64,000 bases of DNA from Methanomassiliicoccales archaeon RumEn M2 (GCA_001421175.1 LJKL01000016.1:62001-126000), one strand, 5' to 3'. Positions 1 through 9,892 are shown, counted from the first letter of the stretch. The notes: generated by a model from the letters alone, not told the origin. Numbers and translations: made by a program.

Positions 1-402
1 GAAGGGCTGGAGAGGCTGGCTGACACCGTCTACGACGACGGGGATCTCTTCGCCTCCATATCCTCGGGAAGCTATCGCTTCGACGCCATGATCATAGTTC
101 CCTGCAGCGCCTCTTCCTTGGGCAAGATCGCCAACGGCCTCGCCGATACGCTGATAACCCGGGCCGCTGCCGTTGCCATGAAGGAATCCAGGAAGCTCAT
201 ACTCGTGGTAAGGGAGACGCCTAAGAGCGCCGTTGTGCTCGAGAACGAACTGAAGCTGGCCAGGAACGGGGTGTGCATATTGGATGCGAATCCGGGCTAC
301 TACCATAAACCGGAGACCCTGGACGACATCATCGACTTCGTCGTAGGAAGATGCATGGACCAGCTCGGTCTTGAGCACGACCTGTACAAGAGATGGGGCT
401 GA
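1..402 (+). CDS. ubiX: UbiX-like flavin prenyltransferase, 5' end missing
   Basis: The reading frame is open from base 1, so the N-terminus lies outside the window; 133 codons remain. The visible part carries the UbiX/Pad1 core: MIIVPCSASSLGKIANGLAD followed by LITRAA and a KLILVVRETP segment, as in flavin prenyltransferases. The family makes prenylated FMN, the cofactor of UbiD-type decarboxylases. The stop (400-402) is one base from the convergent stop of leuS. No ubiD is seen here, so the partner decarboxylase must be elsewhere. Identification is firm; the exact physiological use is not visible. Confidence 0.9.
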   Translation, partial: EGLERLADTVYDDGDLFASISSGSYRFDAMIIVPCSASSLGKIANGLADTLITRAAAVAMKESRKLILVVRETPKSAVVLENELKLARNGVCILDANPGYYHKPETLDDIIDFVVGRCMDQLGLEHDLYKRWG

Positions 403-403
403 A

Positions 404-3273
404 TCACTCCAGGTATATGGCCGGTCTTCCGGGCACCGCCATCTTCGCCTTGTCGTTGGGGTCGTACTTCCCCTCCTCATCCGCAGAATAGACCCGGGCT
501 TCGAGACCCATCTCCTTGGACAGGAATGCGGCCGCCGCGGCCAGGTGAGCCCTCTCATCCGATTCGAACATGGGCCTCATGCTCCCTGCGGGCAGGCGCA
601 TCATATCCTCTGCCGTCTTCCGGGCCATATCCGAGGCGGCCTTGCCGTGACCCCTTATGTCGGGATCGGACATGCACGCCTTCGTAAGGGCGGGAATGCT
701 CAGTTCCCCTCTGTCCTGCAGCTCCAGTGCCTTCCCCAGGACCCTGATCTTCCACGAAGGCGCTGTGTAGAGCACCATGCGCTTCGGCTCGATCCCGGTG
801 ACCTTTATTATCTGCTGGGCATCGGACATGACCTCCCTTATGAGATCCTCGCCGTACTCGGCGGGCACGGAGCGCTCCCCCGCCTCGGGGAACTCTGCCT
901 CGGAGACGAGACCGTCGAATCCCGCCGCCTCCCACATCTCCTCCGCCGTGTGGGGGGTCACGGGCATCATGGCTGTTATCCATGTCCTGAGACCGTCAGA
1001 TATCGTACCGGGATCCCCGCCGCCCCTCCTTTGATACCACTTGAAATCGTTGAATATCTCGAAGTACGCCACAGTGGCCATCTGCCTCAGGTCGTACCTC
1101 TCCATCGCCGATCGGATCGCACCTACGTGAGTGTTCATCCGGGAGACGAGCCATGCGTCAATCTCCGTAGCGGGACCGTTGTATGAGGGCAGTTCGGCTA
1201 TGAACGAAGCTATCCTGTCTATCCTCTGAGAATACGACATCAGGGTATCCTCGTCCCACTCCACATCGGCGAAGGGAGATGCGACGTGCGCATAGTACAG
1301 CCTCATCCCGTCAACACCGAACTTCTTCGCCGCCCCGGGTATCGGCTGTGCACCGCCCTTGGATTTCGATATCTTGCTCTTCTTGCCGGTTATGTACCAA
1401 TTGACCATTATCCCCTTAGGCCACATCTCCGGGGGAAGTATCGCAACATGATTCTTCAGGAACGCCGGGAAATGCACCGTCATGTGCTCCTTGCCTCCGA
1501 GATTCATGTCCAGAGGGTACCAGTAGAGAACATCCTCCCTTATCTCCTTCAAAAGGGACGCATCTACGCCGCACTCCTCCGATACCGTTTCCGCATCCCC
1601 TTTCCCCAGTATCGCATAGTCGAAGAACGCCTCCGTCATCTGTTCCGGGCTTATGCGCCCGTCGTTCGCGTACATGGAGATCAGATAGTAGACCGGATAG
1701 AGCGTGGAATCGGATATGGCCTCGATGATCCACCTCTCGTCGAATGGGAACCTGGTGCCCAGCCAGTTCCCGAGACGCACGCAAGCTCTCTCCCTGAACC
1801 ATTTAAGGACCGCGTGCACATTGTTGTAATACTCGACGGGGTTGATCGTCATGGTCCTGCAGTGGTCCGACGTCTTTTGGGTGAGATCCTCGTTCCCGTA
1901 ATCGATGAACCACTGGTCGTCTATCCTCTTGATGACGACCTTGCAGCCGCATCTGCATACCACTTCCTCCGAGAGATCGTAGAATACGTCCGCCTCCCCG
2001 GAATCGATCATGGCCTGCTTCATGCGGTCCTTCGCCTCCTCGACCCGCATGCCTGCGAACTCTCCGCAGACATCCTTCATGAAGCCCAGGTGGTAGCCGT
2101 CCTTGTAGACCTGCTTCTTCGCCTCTTCGAGACGGGGGTCGTCGGCATCCTTTATTCCCATGCGCTCTACGATATCCTGTGCCGGGAACTCCCCGTATCC
2201 CTTCATGGATATTATCGAAACGGGAACGACGGAATCTAGCATCTCCTTCGTTACGCCGTACCTTTCCATGTACGAAGGGTCCTTCTTAAGCCTGTTAAGT
2301 GACATCCAGTCGTCCGGAGCATCGGAAGGCACTGATGTGACCATGCCCGTTCCCACATCCGGGTCGCAGAAGGCCGCCGGAAGAACGGGGACCTCCCTGT
2401 GCACCATGGGCGCTGTGCACATACGGCCGACGAGATCGGAGCCTTTCACGGTCCCTATGCTCTCGAGACCGTCCTTCTGATGGCTGAGCTTCTCATAAGC
2501 CTGGGGGGGAGACTATCCACGTCTCCCCGTTGCTGCGCACCTTGAGGTACTCCACATCGGGATTGACCCAGAAGCAGACCTGCCCGTAGACGGTCTCCGG
2601 TCTCAGTGTGGCTGCCACCAGGGTCTCGCTGCCCGATCTGAATTTGAGCAGTGTGTACTCCTGGGTCTCCGCGGTGCCTCCTTTGGAGAGGTCCGTTTCC
2701 GAGGGGTCGACGGCCACCGGGCCGCATGAGAGGCAGGCCGGTGCGAAATACGGCTTCTGTATGAGAAGACCGGCATCGTTGAGCTTTCGGAACTGCCACT
2801 GCATGAATTTGGAATAGTCGGGATAAAGGGTGCATGTGAATCTGCGCCAATCGGCCAGGAAGCCGAATCTCTTCCAGTATTCCTCCTGATACACATCATT
2901 GAAGAACCAGACAACGTTCAGGGGATCTCTCAGCTCGCCTTCCAGCTTCTCCGGGGGGGCATCCGTTCCTTATCATGTAGTCCATGATGTCCCTGTCCCC
3001 GGCCGATATCCTGGCGGCGAGGCTTATGGCGCCGTTGCCCGTTGCATGGGTGCCCACGGGGAACAGGACATTGTATCCTGTCATGCGCTTGTATCTGCCG
3101 ATGGCATCTGCATAGGTGTATCCCCTCATGTGACCGACATGCAGGTATCCCGTAACGCCGGGATATGCGAATATTATCATGAACTTCGGTCTATCGTCCC
3201 TCTCGGACTCGTTGAGCTTCCGGTCAGACCATCTGACCTGCCACTTCTTCTCCATGCTCTCGTAATCAGGCAA
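404..3273 (-). CDS. leuS: Leucyl-tRNA synthetase, archaeal type, with two apparent frameshifts
   Basis: Charges tRNA-Leu with leucine in the cytoplasm. The three pieces 3273-2896, 2894-2493 and 2449-404 join to about 955 aa, the usual archaeal length. The HIGH-type motif (YLHVGHMRGY) lies in the first piece and KMSKS (KISKSKGG) in the last. Each break is a G7 run on the + strand (2953-2959 and 2503-2509); removing one G from each restores conserved sequence, for example NGCPPEKLEGELRDP and WIVSPQAYEKL. The start is probably TTG at 3273, since synthetases of this family begin close to an EKKWQ segment. A TATA-like element (minus-strand reading of 3318-3326) lies upstream. Two insertions in an essential gene point to sequence error, not to a pseudogene. 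Confidence 0.93.
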
Positions 3274-3398
3274 CTACAGACACCCTCGGATTTGATGCCA
3301 CTTCAAAGTGTGCTTTAATTATATAACTATGCGAAACATAGGGCATGATGCAAGGGATATGACACGTCTGACATGTGAAATGCATGTTTTCGGCCTGT

Positions 3399-3446
3399 AT
3401 TGCAAATGTAATGCAATGTAAGACAACCATTAAATACACGCATTAC
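3399..3446. promoter_or_regulatory. Probable operator/promoter of the RHH gene
   Basis: An inverted repeat ATTGCA-N7-TGCAAT spans 3399-3417. A second pair of inverted heptamers, GTAATGC (3408-3414) and GCATTAC (3440-3446), brackets the TATA-like box TTAAATA (3430-3436). Symmetric half-sites around a TATA box are what an autoregulating ribbon-helix-helix protein would need. The link to the downstream RHH gene is inference. Confidence 0.45.
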
Positions 3447-3495
3447 GTCTTCTCATTCAAGCCTGAAGGGATGGGCTCTATGGGCTGATAGAGGC

Positions 3496-3858
3496 ATGAA
3501 GATGAACGTTGGAAGGCAGGTAACGCTCAGGATGGGAGCAGATGAGGTCCAGGAAATGGATTCTTATCTGTCTGAGCACCCGGAACTCGGCAGCCAATCA
3601 ATGTTCATCAGAACTGCCGTCCGCGAATACATCAATAGGGATGCTGATGTTGCGGTATCAGAAAGCGACGGGATCCTCGTCCGTTTCACCGAAGCGGAGA
3701 TGATGGCAATAGATGCAGTGGTCAAGAGCGGTGATGCATTCGATGCAGCCGACTTCATCAGGCTCAAGATCCGCGAGTTCCTGCGTCCGCAGAATACGGA
3801 CCAGAAGATCGCCCACGATGCATACCGGCTTGCCACGTCTGATCTGGTGACTAAGTGA
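3496..3858 (+). CDS. Tandem ribbon-helix-helix transcriptional regulator (CdrS/CopG-like)
   Basis: A 120-aa protein that looks like two RHH units in one chain. Residues about 5-48 (GRQVTLRMGADEVQEMDSYL... to AVREYI) and about 58-92 (GILVRFTEAEMMAIDAVV... to KIREFL) each show a beta strand with alternating residues followed by two helices. RHH proteins normally dimerise to bind DNA; a tandem chain could form a pseudo-dimer. It lies just upstream of an FtsZ-family gene in the same direction, like the cdrS-ftsZ2 pair of haloarchaea, where the RHH protein controls cell-division genes. Orthology to CdrS is inference. Candidate operator repeats lie just upstream. Confidence 0.75.
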   Translation: MKMNVGRQVTLRMGADEVQEMDSYLSEHPELGSQSMFIRTAVREYINRDADVAVSESDGILVRFTEAEMMAIDAVVKSGDAFDAADFIRLKIREFLRPQNTDQKIAHDAYRLATSDLVTK

Positions 3859-3943
3859 GGACTCAGAAGGGATAGACCTGGAGGAGGGATGGGATCTCGG
3901 ATCCGCAAGGATCCGTTACTCTTCCCGGGTCTATCGAAACAGC

Positions 3944-3951
3944 TTAAATAA
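3944..3951 (+). promoter_or_regulatory. TATA box of the FtsZ-like gene
   Basis: TTAAATAA centred about 26 bases before ATG 3974. This spacing fits a leaderless archaeal transcript and favours the start at 3974 over the ATG at 3965. Confidence 0.5.
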
Positions 3952-3973
3952 ATGTACAGACGGGATGGGAAAA

Positions 3974-4678
3974 ATGGCGAACGACTTCGACAATGAGGAC
4001 ACTGTCATCGAGCCGCGCGTAGCCGTAGTGGGCATAGGCGGGGCCGGTTGCAACGTGGTCAACAGCGTCTATTGGGATTTCGCCTCTGCGGACACCATCG
4101 CGATCAACACGGACCGTGCGGCTCTGGAGGCCATAAGCGCGGACAAGAAGCTCTTCATCTGCAGGAACGTCACCAAGGGCCAGGGGACTGGCGGGGATGC
4201 CCTGCTCGGCAGAAGATGCGCCCAGGCTCACATGGATGACATATCCGATGCCCTGGAAGGGCACGATATCGTTTTCATAGTCGCCGGTATGGGCGGCGGC
4301 ACCGGAACGGGCGCTGCCCCTGTTGTGGCTGAGATAGCCCAGCGCATGAATCTTATAACGTTCTCCATTGCTATCAATCCCTTCTCTTTCGAGAGCGCGA
4401 GGGGTCGGGCAGCTAAAGGCGGAATGAACCAACTGAGGGCCGTCTGTTCGATGACCGTCAGCGTGGAGAACGACCTCATATTACAGAACCGCCCGGACAT
4501 GGCACTGAAAGATGCCTACAGGGCGGTGAACAGGAGCATAATCTCCTTCATTAAGAGGCAGAAGGCCAGGACAGTGGAGGCCTTCATCGAGCAGCTCAGG
4601 CACCTGGATTCCATCATAGTTGATCCGGGGATCCCCGTTTCCACGAGGGCTCTCGGCGGCAACGTGATGACGGACTGA
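3974..4678 (+). CDS. Short FtsZ-family GTPase lacking the C-terminal domain
   Basis: A tubulin/FtsZ-type GTP-binding domain: VVGIGGAGCN near the start, NTD (INTDRAAL) next, then the tubulin signature GGGTGTGAAP near residue 108. It ends at about 234 aa, whereas FtsZ proteins usually have 340-400 aa with a second domain. The stretch after helix H7 reads DSIIVDPGIP where FtsZ has the catalytic T7 loop (NxDFxD), so GTP hydrolysis at filament interfaces may be absent. No frameshift is apparent at the end, and the stop at 4676-4678 is followed by unrelated sequence. It could be a regulatory or FtsZ-like assembly factor rather than the main division FtsZ. The RHH gene upstream may control it. Confidence 0.85.
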   Translation: MANDFDNEDTVIEPRVAVVGIGGAGCNVVNSVYWDFASADTIAINTDRAALEAISADKKLFICRNVTKGQGTGGDALLGRRCAQAHMDDISDALEGHDIVFIVAGMGGGTGTGAAPVVAEIAQRMNLITFSIAINPFSFESARGRAAKGGMNQLRAVCSMTVSVENDLILQNRPDMALKDAYRAVNRSIISFIKRQKARTVEAFIEQLRHLDSIIVDPGIPVSTRALGGNVMTD

Positions 4679-4856
4679 TCCCCACGGGAATACTTCGCCT
4701 TCCATCGGACTCTTTATCCTTCAGAACGTATGGGTATCGGCCCCAAGATACGGTTTTATACTCGATCCCGGGAGCCCGAACGTCACAAACCGACATCGTT
4801 CTGTCCTCCCATTCAAGGCTGGCCCGGGGCGGGAACCGTTGTACGGGACAGCATGC

Positions 4857-4864
4857 TTTATATC
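4857..4864 (+). promoter_or_regulatory. TATA-like element before the BspA-like gene
   Basis: TTTATATC about 34 bases before ATG 4895. The rest of the gap 4679-4894 shows no open frame or RNA that I recognise. Confidence 0.4.
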
Positions 4865-4894
4865 TCGGATAACACGGTATTTTAATCGATTCTT

Positions 4895-6722
4895 ATGTGG
4901 AAAAAGATGTGCTTGGCATCTGTATCCCTGATCGTCCTGATGGCTGTGATATCGTCAGACTCGGTCTTCGATGTGAATGGAGCGGTGAGCCCTGAAGGCT
5001 TCGAGTATTCGGTCGACGGAAGCGGATATGTCACCATAACCGGGTACACGGGGGGCGAACGAGGTGGTCATACCCGATACGATCGATGGGAGATCTGTGA
5101 GATACATAGGCGAATCGGTATTTGAGAATAAAACCGCGATAACAAGCATTACGATTCCGGACAGCGTGACCACGATCTATGGTTCCGCGTTTGAAGGCTG
5201 CACGGCCCTGACGAAGGCAGTTATCGGAAACAATGTCAGCTCCTTGGGCAATTATGCATTCGAGGGATGCACATCCCTGACGAAGATCTTTCTGCCGAGC
5301 AAGGTGAACGCGCTCGGGTTCGGAGTATTCATGGATTGCTCCGGTCTGCAAACGATAAAATTCATGGGCAATGCGCCGGCCAATGTCGGTGATGATTGAG
5401 TCCTTGGCACACACATGAATCTCAAAGTCTACTATTTTGATGGTGCCACAGGTTTCAGCCCAACGTGGCACGGTGTAACTGCTGTGGAACAGTCCCTATT
5501 CGAAACCACCGAGTATGGTGGCGGTTTGCAGATAAACGGATACAACGGCCCGGGTGGCATTGTAGAGATCCCGGGCACGATCGGCGGATTGGCTGCTAAA
5601 TACATATCGGTCGATGCATTCTCCGGCAACGAGGACCTGACAGGGATAATCATACCTGACAGCGTCATCAGCATCGAGAACATGGCATTCTTCTTTTGCC
5701 CCCAGTCGGAGAGTGTTCACATAGGAAACGGTGTCACCGCTATCGGGAACTCGGCATTCTCGTTGTGTGGTGCTCTTTCAAGCGTAACTCTCGGAAGCGA
5801 AGTGGGCCATATCAGCAGTGAAGCATTCTCCCTCTGCCCCAATCTGACAAGCATCAACATACCGGACAGCGTTACTTACATCGGAGACGGCGCATTCAAA
5901 GGATGCACTTCCCTGGCATATGTCTCGATGGGGAGCGAGGTTACCAGCCTTAGCAATGAGCTGTTCTTGGATTGTCATGATCTTACGGACATCATCATAC
6001 CCGATAACGTTACAAGTATCGGTAACAAGACATTCAAGAACTGTGCCAGTCTGACAAGCATCAACATACCGGATAAGGTCACCTCCGTAGGCGCAGATGC
6101 ATTCAAAGGATGCACTTCCCTTAAAGATGCCATATTCGGGAGCAAAGTCTCCAGCATAAGTGATTACGTATTCGAAGGCTGTGAAGATCTGACGACTATG
6201 AGATTCAAGGGGAACGCCCCAAGCGTCGGCACAGATTGGGCTAACACGGGCAGCACCCTTACTGTTTACTGCATCTACGGCAAGACAGGATTCGATGTAT
6301 CGCCATGGACGGAGATGACCTTGGTCATGATCGCTCCGCCGGGTGCACCTGCCGATTTTGTAGCTGTATCCGGTGTCGGAAGCGCATCCCTCGCCTGGAC
6401 TGCTCCTGCCGATGACGGCGGTGACGGGATTACTGGATACGAGATATGGTTCGGAATCGGTTCGGAAAGCAGCTCGTGGACCCTGTTCAGTAACGTTAAT
6501 GCCCTGACGGCGACCGTCACCGGCCTGACCAATGATACGGAGTATGAGTTCAGGGTCGCAGCCGAGAACGCCGTAGGGGTGGGTGACGTGAGCGATGAGG
6601 TGGTGTCCACGCCGAGATTCGACATGTTGGCTCTCCTGGGGGACCCGATGGCCCTGGCCATAGCCGGCGGGTTGCTGGTTCTCATAATCATCGGCGTTGC
6701 GGTTGTGCTTCGGAGAAAATGA
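4895..6722 (+). CDS. BspA-like LRR surface protein with fibronectin type III domain; frameshift and in-frame TGA
   Basis: A predicted cell-surface protein of about 608 aa. It has an N-terminal signal peptide (KMCLASVSLIVLMAVI), many LRR_5/BspA repeats of the form IPDSVTxIGxxAFxGCxxLT, a fibronectin type III domain near the end (PPGAPADFVAVSG to EYEFRVAAENAVGVG) and a C-terminal membrane helix before RRK. Such proteins are common in gut microbes and are thought to mediate adhesion. Two defects: a G6 run (5050-5055) with one G too many, and an in-frame TGA at 5397-5399 where the equivalent later repeat has Trp (GNAPSVGTDW versus GNAPANVGDD-stop). The frame is the same before and after the TGA, so it is a substitution or true nonsense codon. 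The gene may be intact in the organism or a decaying paralogue. Confidence 0.85.
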
Positions 6723-6737
6723 GCCGTTCGGGCTGAA

Positions 6738-6762
6738 CGCCCGGCCCGAAAAGGGCCGGGCG
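6738..6762. terminator. Perfect stem-loop between convergent genes
   Basis: Ten-base arms CGCCCGGCCC (6738-6747) and GGGCCGGGCG (6753-6762) around a GAAAA loop. It sits between the ends of the BspA-like gene and iorB and may end both transcripts. A short T run follows at 6771-6774 on the + strand. Confidence 0.6.
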
Positions 6763-6773
6763 TCACGCCCTTT

Positions 6774-7373
6774 TCATCCTTTCTGCTTGGACATGTGCTC
6801 GTAGCCCATGTCGAAGGCCTTCTTGTTAAGGTCCACGAACTTGGGAGGCACATTCTTGGCCAGCATATCCTTCAGAAGGTCCTTGGACAGAGGGAACCCC
6901 TTGGCTGCGGCCACTGCGCCTATCATCACGGCATTGGCCGCCACCGCTTTACCTGCGGAGATCGCTATGGATGTGGCGTCTATCGTTACAAGGTTCTCTG
7001 TCCTCTCCTTTACTGCGGTGACCATTTCTTCGATATTCGGATAATCCTCGAACCCTGCGGCGACCATGGACGGATACACCGGGTCGAGATTCATCAGTAT
7101 CTTGGTGTCCTTGTTCGCCAGGGATACATTCCTGCAGGTCTCGACAGGCTCGAACCCCATCAGGAGATCCGCTCCTCCGGCTGACTCCAGGGGACTGATG
7201 ACCTCATCGCCGAATCTCAGGGTGCAGAGGACGCTGCCGCCTCTCTGCGCCATGCCGTGGACCTCACTCATCGCCACTTTGTAGCCTGCATTCATGGCGG
7301 CGCTGCCCAGGACCATGGAGGCCAGGAGCACGCCCTGCCCCCCGACGCCTACGATCTGTATCGTGTATCTCAT
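6774..7373 (-). CDS. iorB: Indolepyruvate ferredoxin oxidoreductase, beta subunit
   Basis: Subunit of the cytoplasmic enzyme that oxidatively decarboxylates aryl pyruvates (from Trp, Phe, Tyr) to acyl-CoA and reduces ferredoxin. The N-terminus IQIVGVGGQGVLLASMVLG is the glycine-rich signature of the gamma/beta domain of 2-oxoacid:ferredoxin oxidoreductases. The start at 7373 (MRYTIQIVG) overlaps the TGA of iorA in an ATGA arrangement, so the pair is translationally coupled. A longer start at 7403 would run well into iorA and is less likely. 199 aa is normal for IorB. Confidence 0.92.
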   Translation of the reverse strand: MRYTIQIVGVGGQGVLLASMVLGSAAMNAGYKVAMSEVHGMAQRGGSVLCTLRFGDEVISPLESAGGADLLMGFEPVETCRNVSLANKDTKILMNLDPVYPSMVAAGFEDYPNIEEMVTAVKERTENLVTIDATSIAISAGKAVAANAVMIGAVAAAKGFPLSKDLLKDMLAKNVPPKFVDLNKKAFDMGYEHMSKQKG

Positions 7374-9190
7374 TGTCTCACCCCTATGGCATCCTTGGGA
7401 CACACGTCAGCGCACATGCCACAACCTATGCATTGCACCTCATCCACATGGACCTCGTCCCCTCTCTTCACCAGCGCGGGGCATGCGATGGTCTTCAGAC
7501 AGGTGTAGCACTTGATGCACTTGCTCTGATCTACTTTGGTCTCCCTGATCACCAGGGTCCTCTGCTTCTTAAGCTCCAGAGGGCACGCCATCTTGGAGAT
7601 GACAACAGCCACGCCATCCGTGTCGATGGCCTCCTTCATGACCTTGGATGCCGCTTTGACATCGTAGGGATTCACGGTCGCCAGGAAGTCCACGCCTATG
7701 CCTTTGACGACCGACTCGATGTCCAGGGCCTCGGTGGTAACTCCTCCGAAGTCCCTTCCGGTCCCGGGATTGGGCTGATGCCCCGTCATGGCCGTGGTCC
7801 TGTTGTCCACTATGACCATCACCAGTTTGTGGCCGTTGAACTTGGCAGATATCAACGGAGGTATTCCAGAATGGAAGAACGTGGAGTCTCCTATGAAGGC
7901 CACCGGCTTCTGATCGGTGACCTGGGCGAACCCTCCTGCGGCACCAGCCCCGCCTCCCATGCAAATGATGAAATCAGCCATGTCGAAGGGGGATTGCACA
8001 CCGAGGGTGTAGCACCCGATATCCGAGCAGTAAACGGCCTCCCTCTTGCCCATGGCCTTCTTAGTTGCGGCGAATATCCCGCGGTGAGGGCATCCGGCGC
8101 ACAGGGTCGGCGGCCTTCCGGGCAGCTTTATGTCCACAGGCTTCAGCGGTACCGGTGGCTCATCCATCTTTACCAGGTCCTTCAATCTTACGACGACGTC
8201 CGGGGAGTACTCCCATTCCACGGGCAGATGGCCGCTCCTCTTCCCGTACACGGGAACGGACAACTTATTCTGGGCAGATATCCTCAGGACCTGATCCTCC
8301 AGGAACGGTTCCAATTCCTCGACCACTATTATCCTGCTCTTGCCTTTGATGAATTCCGCTATCTTCTTCTCCGGCAACGGGTTCGTGAATCCCAGCTTCA
8401 ATATCTGTACGTCTTTGATGTACTCCTTGACGTATGTGTAAGAAACACCCGAAGTTATCACTCCTGTGTCTCCTTCCCCTTCGATGAAATTCAGAGGCGA
8501 TACCTCCGAAAGGGCCATTGCCTTCCTGTTGAGATCCAACAGCTTGACCCTGTTCTTCTTCGCGAATGCGGGTATATTGACGAATCTTGCGGTATCCTTC
8601 TCAAAACGGCCTTTCGCAGACGTTTCCTCGGGAGTGCCGAACTCTACTATCCCGCGGGCGTGATTCACGCGGGTTGTCGTCCTGAATATAAGAGGCAGTT
8701 CCAATTCCTCGGATACCCTGCATGCCTCAGCGACCATATCCTTGGCCTCGGCAGGAGTGGAAGGCTCCATCATCGGCAGAAGTGCCAGCTTGGAGTATAT
8801 CCTGTTGTCCTGCTCGTTCTGGGAGCTGTGAAGGGACGGGTCGTCAGCTGTGAGTATGAGCATCGCGCCCCTTACGCCGGAGTATGCCAACGTCATCATA
8901 GGGTCAGCGGCTACGTTCAGACCAACATGCTTCATGAACACGATGGACCTGACACCGGACGATGCTGCGGCCGCTGCCGTCTCCATCGCCACTTTCTCGT
9001 TCACGGAGAACTCGAAGTACATCCCGACCTCTTGGGAGATCTTCTCCAGATTGTTTCCTATCTCCGACGAGGGTGTCCCCGGATATGTGGAGGCGAACTT
9101 CACCCCTGCTTCGATGAGCCCTCTGGTTATCGCCTCGTTCCCTAGCAGCAAGTCCGTGCCGCTGTTCGATAATATGTCTGCCATTTTCAC
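7370..9190 (-). CDS. iorA: Indolepyruvate ferredoxin oxidoreductase, alpha subunit
   Basis: A 606-aa catalytic subunit that binds thiamine diphosphate and iron-sulfur clusters. The pyrimidine-binding domain comes first (GNEAITRGLIEAGVKFASTYPGTPSSE), followed by a TPP-binding domain (CAGCPHRG, then GDSTFFHSGI and DNRTTAMTGHQ). The C-terminal 60 residues carry ferredoxin-type cysteine clusters, CIKCYTCLKTIACP and CIGCGMCADVCP. It is the first gene of the iorAB pair. Start codons at 9190 or 9184 are both possible. In methanogens the enzyme is used in aromatic amino-acid metabolism, often in the biosynthetic direction. Confidence 0.95.
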   Translation of the reverse strand: MKMADILSNSGTDLLLGNEAITRGLIEAGVKFASTYPGTPSSEIGNNLEKISQEVGMYFEFSVNEKVAMETAAAAASSGVRSIVFMKHVGLNVAADPMMTLAYSGVRGAMLILTADDPSLHSSQNEQDNRIYSKLALLPMMEPSTPAEAKDMVAEACRVSEELELPLIFRTTTRVNHARGIVEFGTPEETSAKGRFEKDTARFVNIPAFAKKNRVKLLDLNRKAMALSEVSPLNFIEGEGDTGVITSGVSYTYVKEYIKDVQILKLGFTNPLPEKKIAEFIKGKSRIIVVEELEPFLEDQVLRISAQNKLSVPVYGKRSGHLPVEWEYSPDVVVRLKDLVKMDEPPVPLKPVDIKLPGRPPTLCAGCPHRGIFAATKKAMGKREAVYCSDIGCYTLGVQSPFDMADFIICMGGGAGAAGGFAQVTDQKPVAFIGDSTFFHSGIPPLISAKFNGHKLVMVIVDNRTTAMTGHQPNPGTGRDFGGVTTEALDIESVVKGIGVDFLATVNPYDVKAASKVMKEAIDTDGVAVVISKMACPLELKKQRTLVIRETKVDQSKCIKCYTCLKTIACPALVKRGDEVHVDEVQCIGCGMCADVCPKDAIGVRQ

Positions 9191-9255
9191 GCCTCCGGTG
9201 GGAGGTTGTATTACGAGGCGGATTTATAACTATAACCGATATACGGGAGATGCGC

Positions 9256-9342
9256 GCGGGGGTAGCCAAGCCTGGCCAAAGGCGCAGGACTTAGGATCCT
9301 GTCCTCAGCGGTTCGAGGGTTCAAATCCCTTCCCCCGCACCA
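9256..9342 (+). tRNA. tRNA-Leu (TAG anticodon)
   Basis: A class II tRNA with a long variable arm. Acceptor arms GCGGGGG (9256-9262) and CCCCCGC (9332-9338) pair perfectly. The anticodon stem CAGGA/TCCTG encloses CTTAGGA, giving anticodon TAG. The T arm is GAGGG-TTCAAAT-CCCTT with one G-T pair. Discriminator A and an encoded CCA follow (9339-9342). Confidence 0.93.
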
Positions 9343-9352
9343 TTATCTCATT

Positions 9353-9892
9353 CTATCTGAAATCATACTTGCGCCTGCAGCATCTGCCGCGGGGCTCCTC
9401 TTCATCTTCTTCCGGTGACTTCGATTCTTCGTCTTGGACATCCACTCTGCATCCGCAACCGCAGTTCTCATCATGAACGTGTTCGTGGTCATGATCGTGG
9501 TCATGAGTATGATCGTGACTGTGGCCGCGGTGGTCGAAGTCCAGGAAAACGCCGGAGTCGTCCATCGCATGCATGATCTCGTGCTCCAGCTCGCTCCTGT
9601 CCACGTCCGTCAGGGCGGCCATTATATGGAACTCGGCCTCCCGTGTCGGGCGCAGGGTGCCGTGGTGCAGCACGCCCTCGGAGAGATCTGTCAGATTGAG
9701 GGTTATTCCGCCAGTGTCGGTGGACACGGACATCTTTATGTGGCCGATCATCGCACCGGTCTCGGACTCGGCCCATCTGCCTATGGCCATGAGCATGTCC
9801 CCCAGACGCCTCTCGGCATCCGCATTGAATCCTCTTATCCTGCCTTTGAAACCGACTGCGGTTCCTCCTGCCATCTCCGCTGACGTCTTCAT
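9353..9892 (-). CDS. His-rich putative metal-binding protein linked to CobW
   Basis: A 179-aa protein that I do not recognise as a named family. The first about 110 residues look like a compact alpha/beta domain. They are followed by a dense histidine/aspartate stretch (HRGHSHDHTHDHDHDHEHVH), then CGCGC and a C-terminal RGRCCRRK. Such tails bind Ni, Co or Zn. Its start overlaps the end of the CobW-family GTPase gene (ATGA, 9889-9892), so the two are coupled. CobW proteins often carry a C-terminal domain or His-rich loop that is absent from the GTPase here; this protein could supply the metal-holding part in trans. That role is inference. Confidence 0.65.
   Translation of the reverse strand: MKTSAEMAGGTAVGFKGRIRGFNADAERRLGDMLMAIGRWAESETGAMIGHIKMSVSTDTGGITLNLTDLSEGVLHHGTLRPTREAEFHIMAALTDVDRSELEHEIMHAMDDSGVFLDFDHRGHSHDHTHDHDHDHEHVHDENCGCGCRVDVQDEESKSPEEDEEEPRGRCCRRKYDFR

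Noticed and set aside
371..1186. Long open frame on the + strand opposite leuS
   Set aside because: It lies wholly antisense to the conserved synthetase and has no family-like sequence; the high GC content leaves many such frames open.
2503..2959. Phase variation of leuS through G7 runs
   Set aside because: An essential synthetase is not expected to be switched off, and the same kind of break occurs in tbp and many other genes.
5397..5399. Selenocysteine or other recoding at the internal TGA
   Set aside because: The position is Trp in the paralogous repeat, and no recoding element was seen.
7373..9145. A 590-codon open frame antisense to iorA
   Set aside because: It mirrors iorA, which has clear TPP and ferredoxin motifs; the antisense frame has none.
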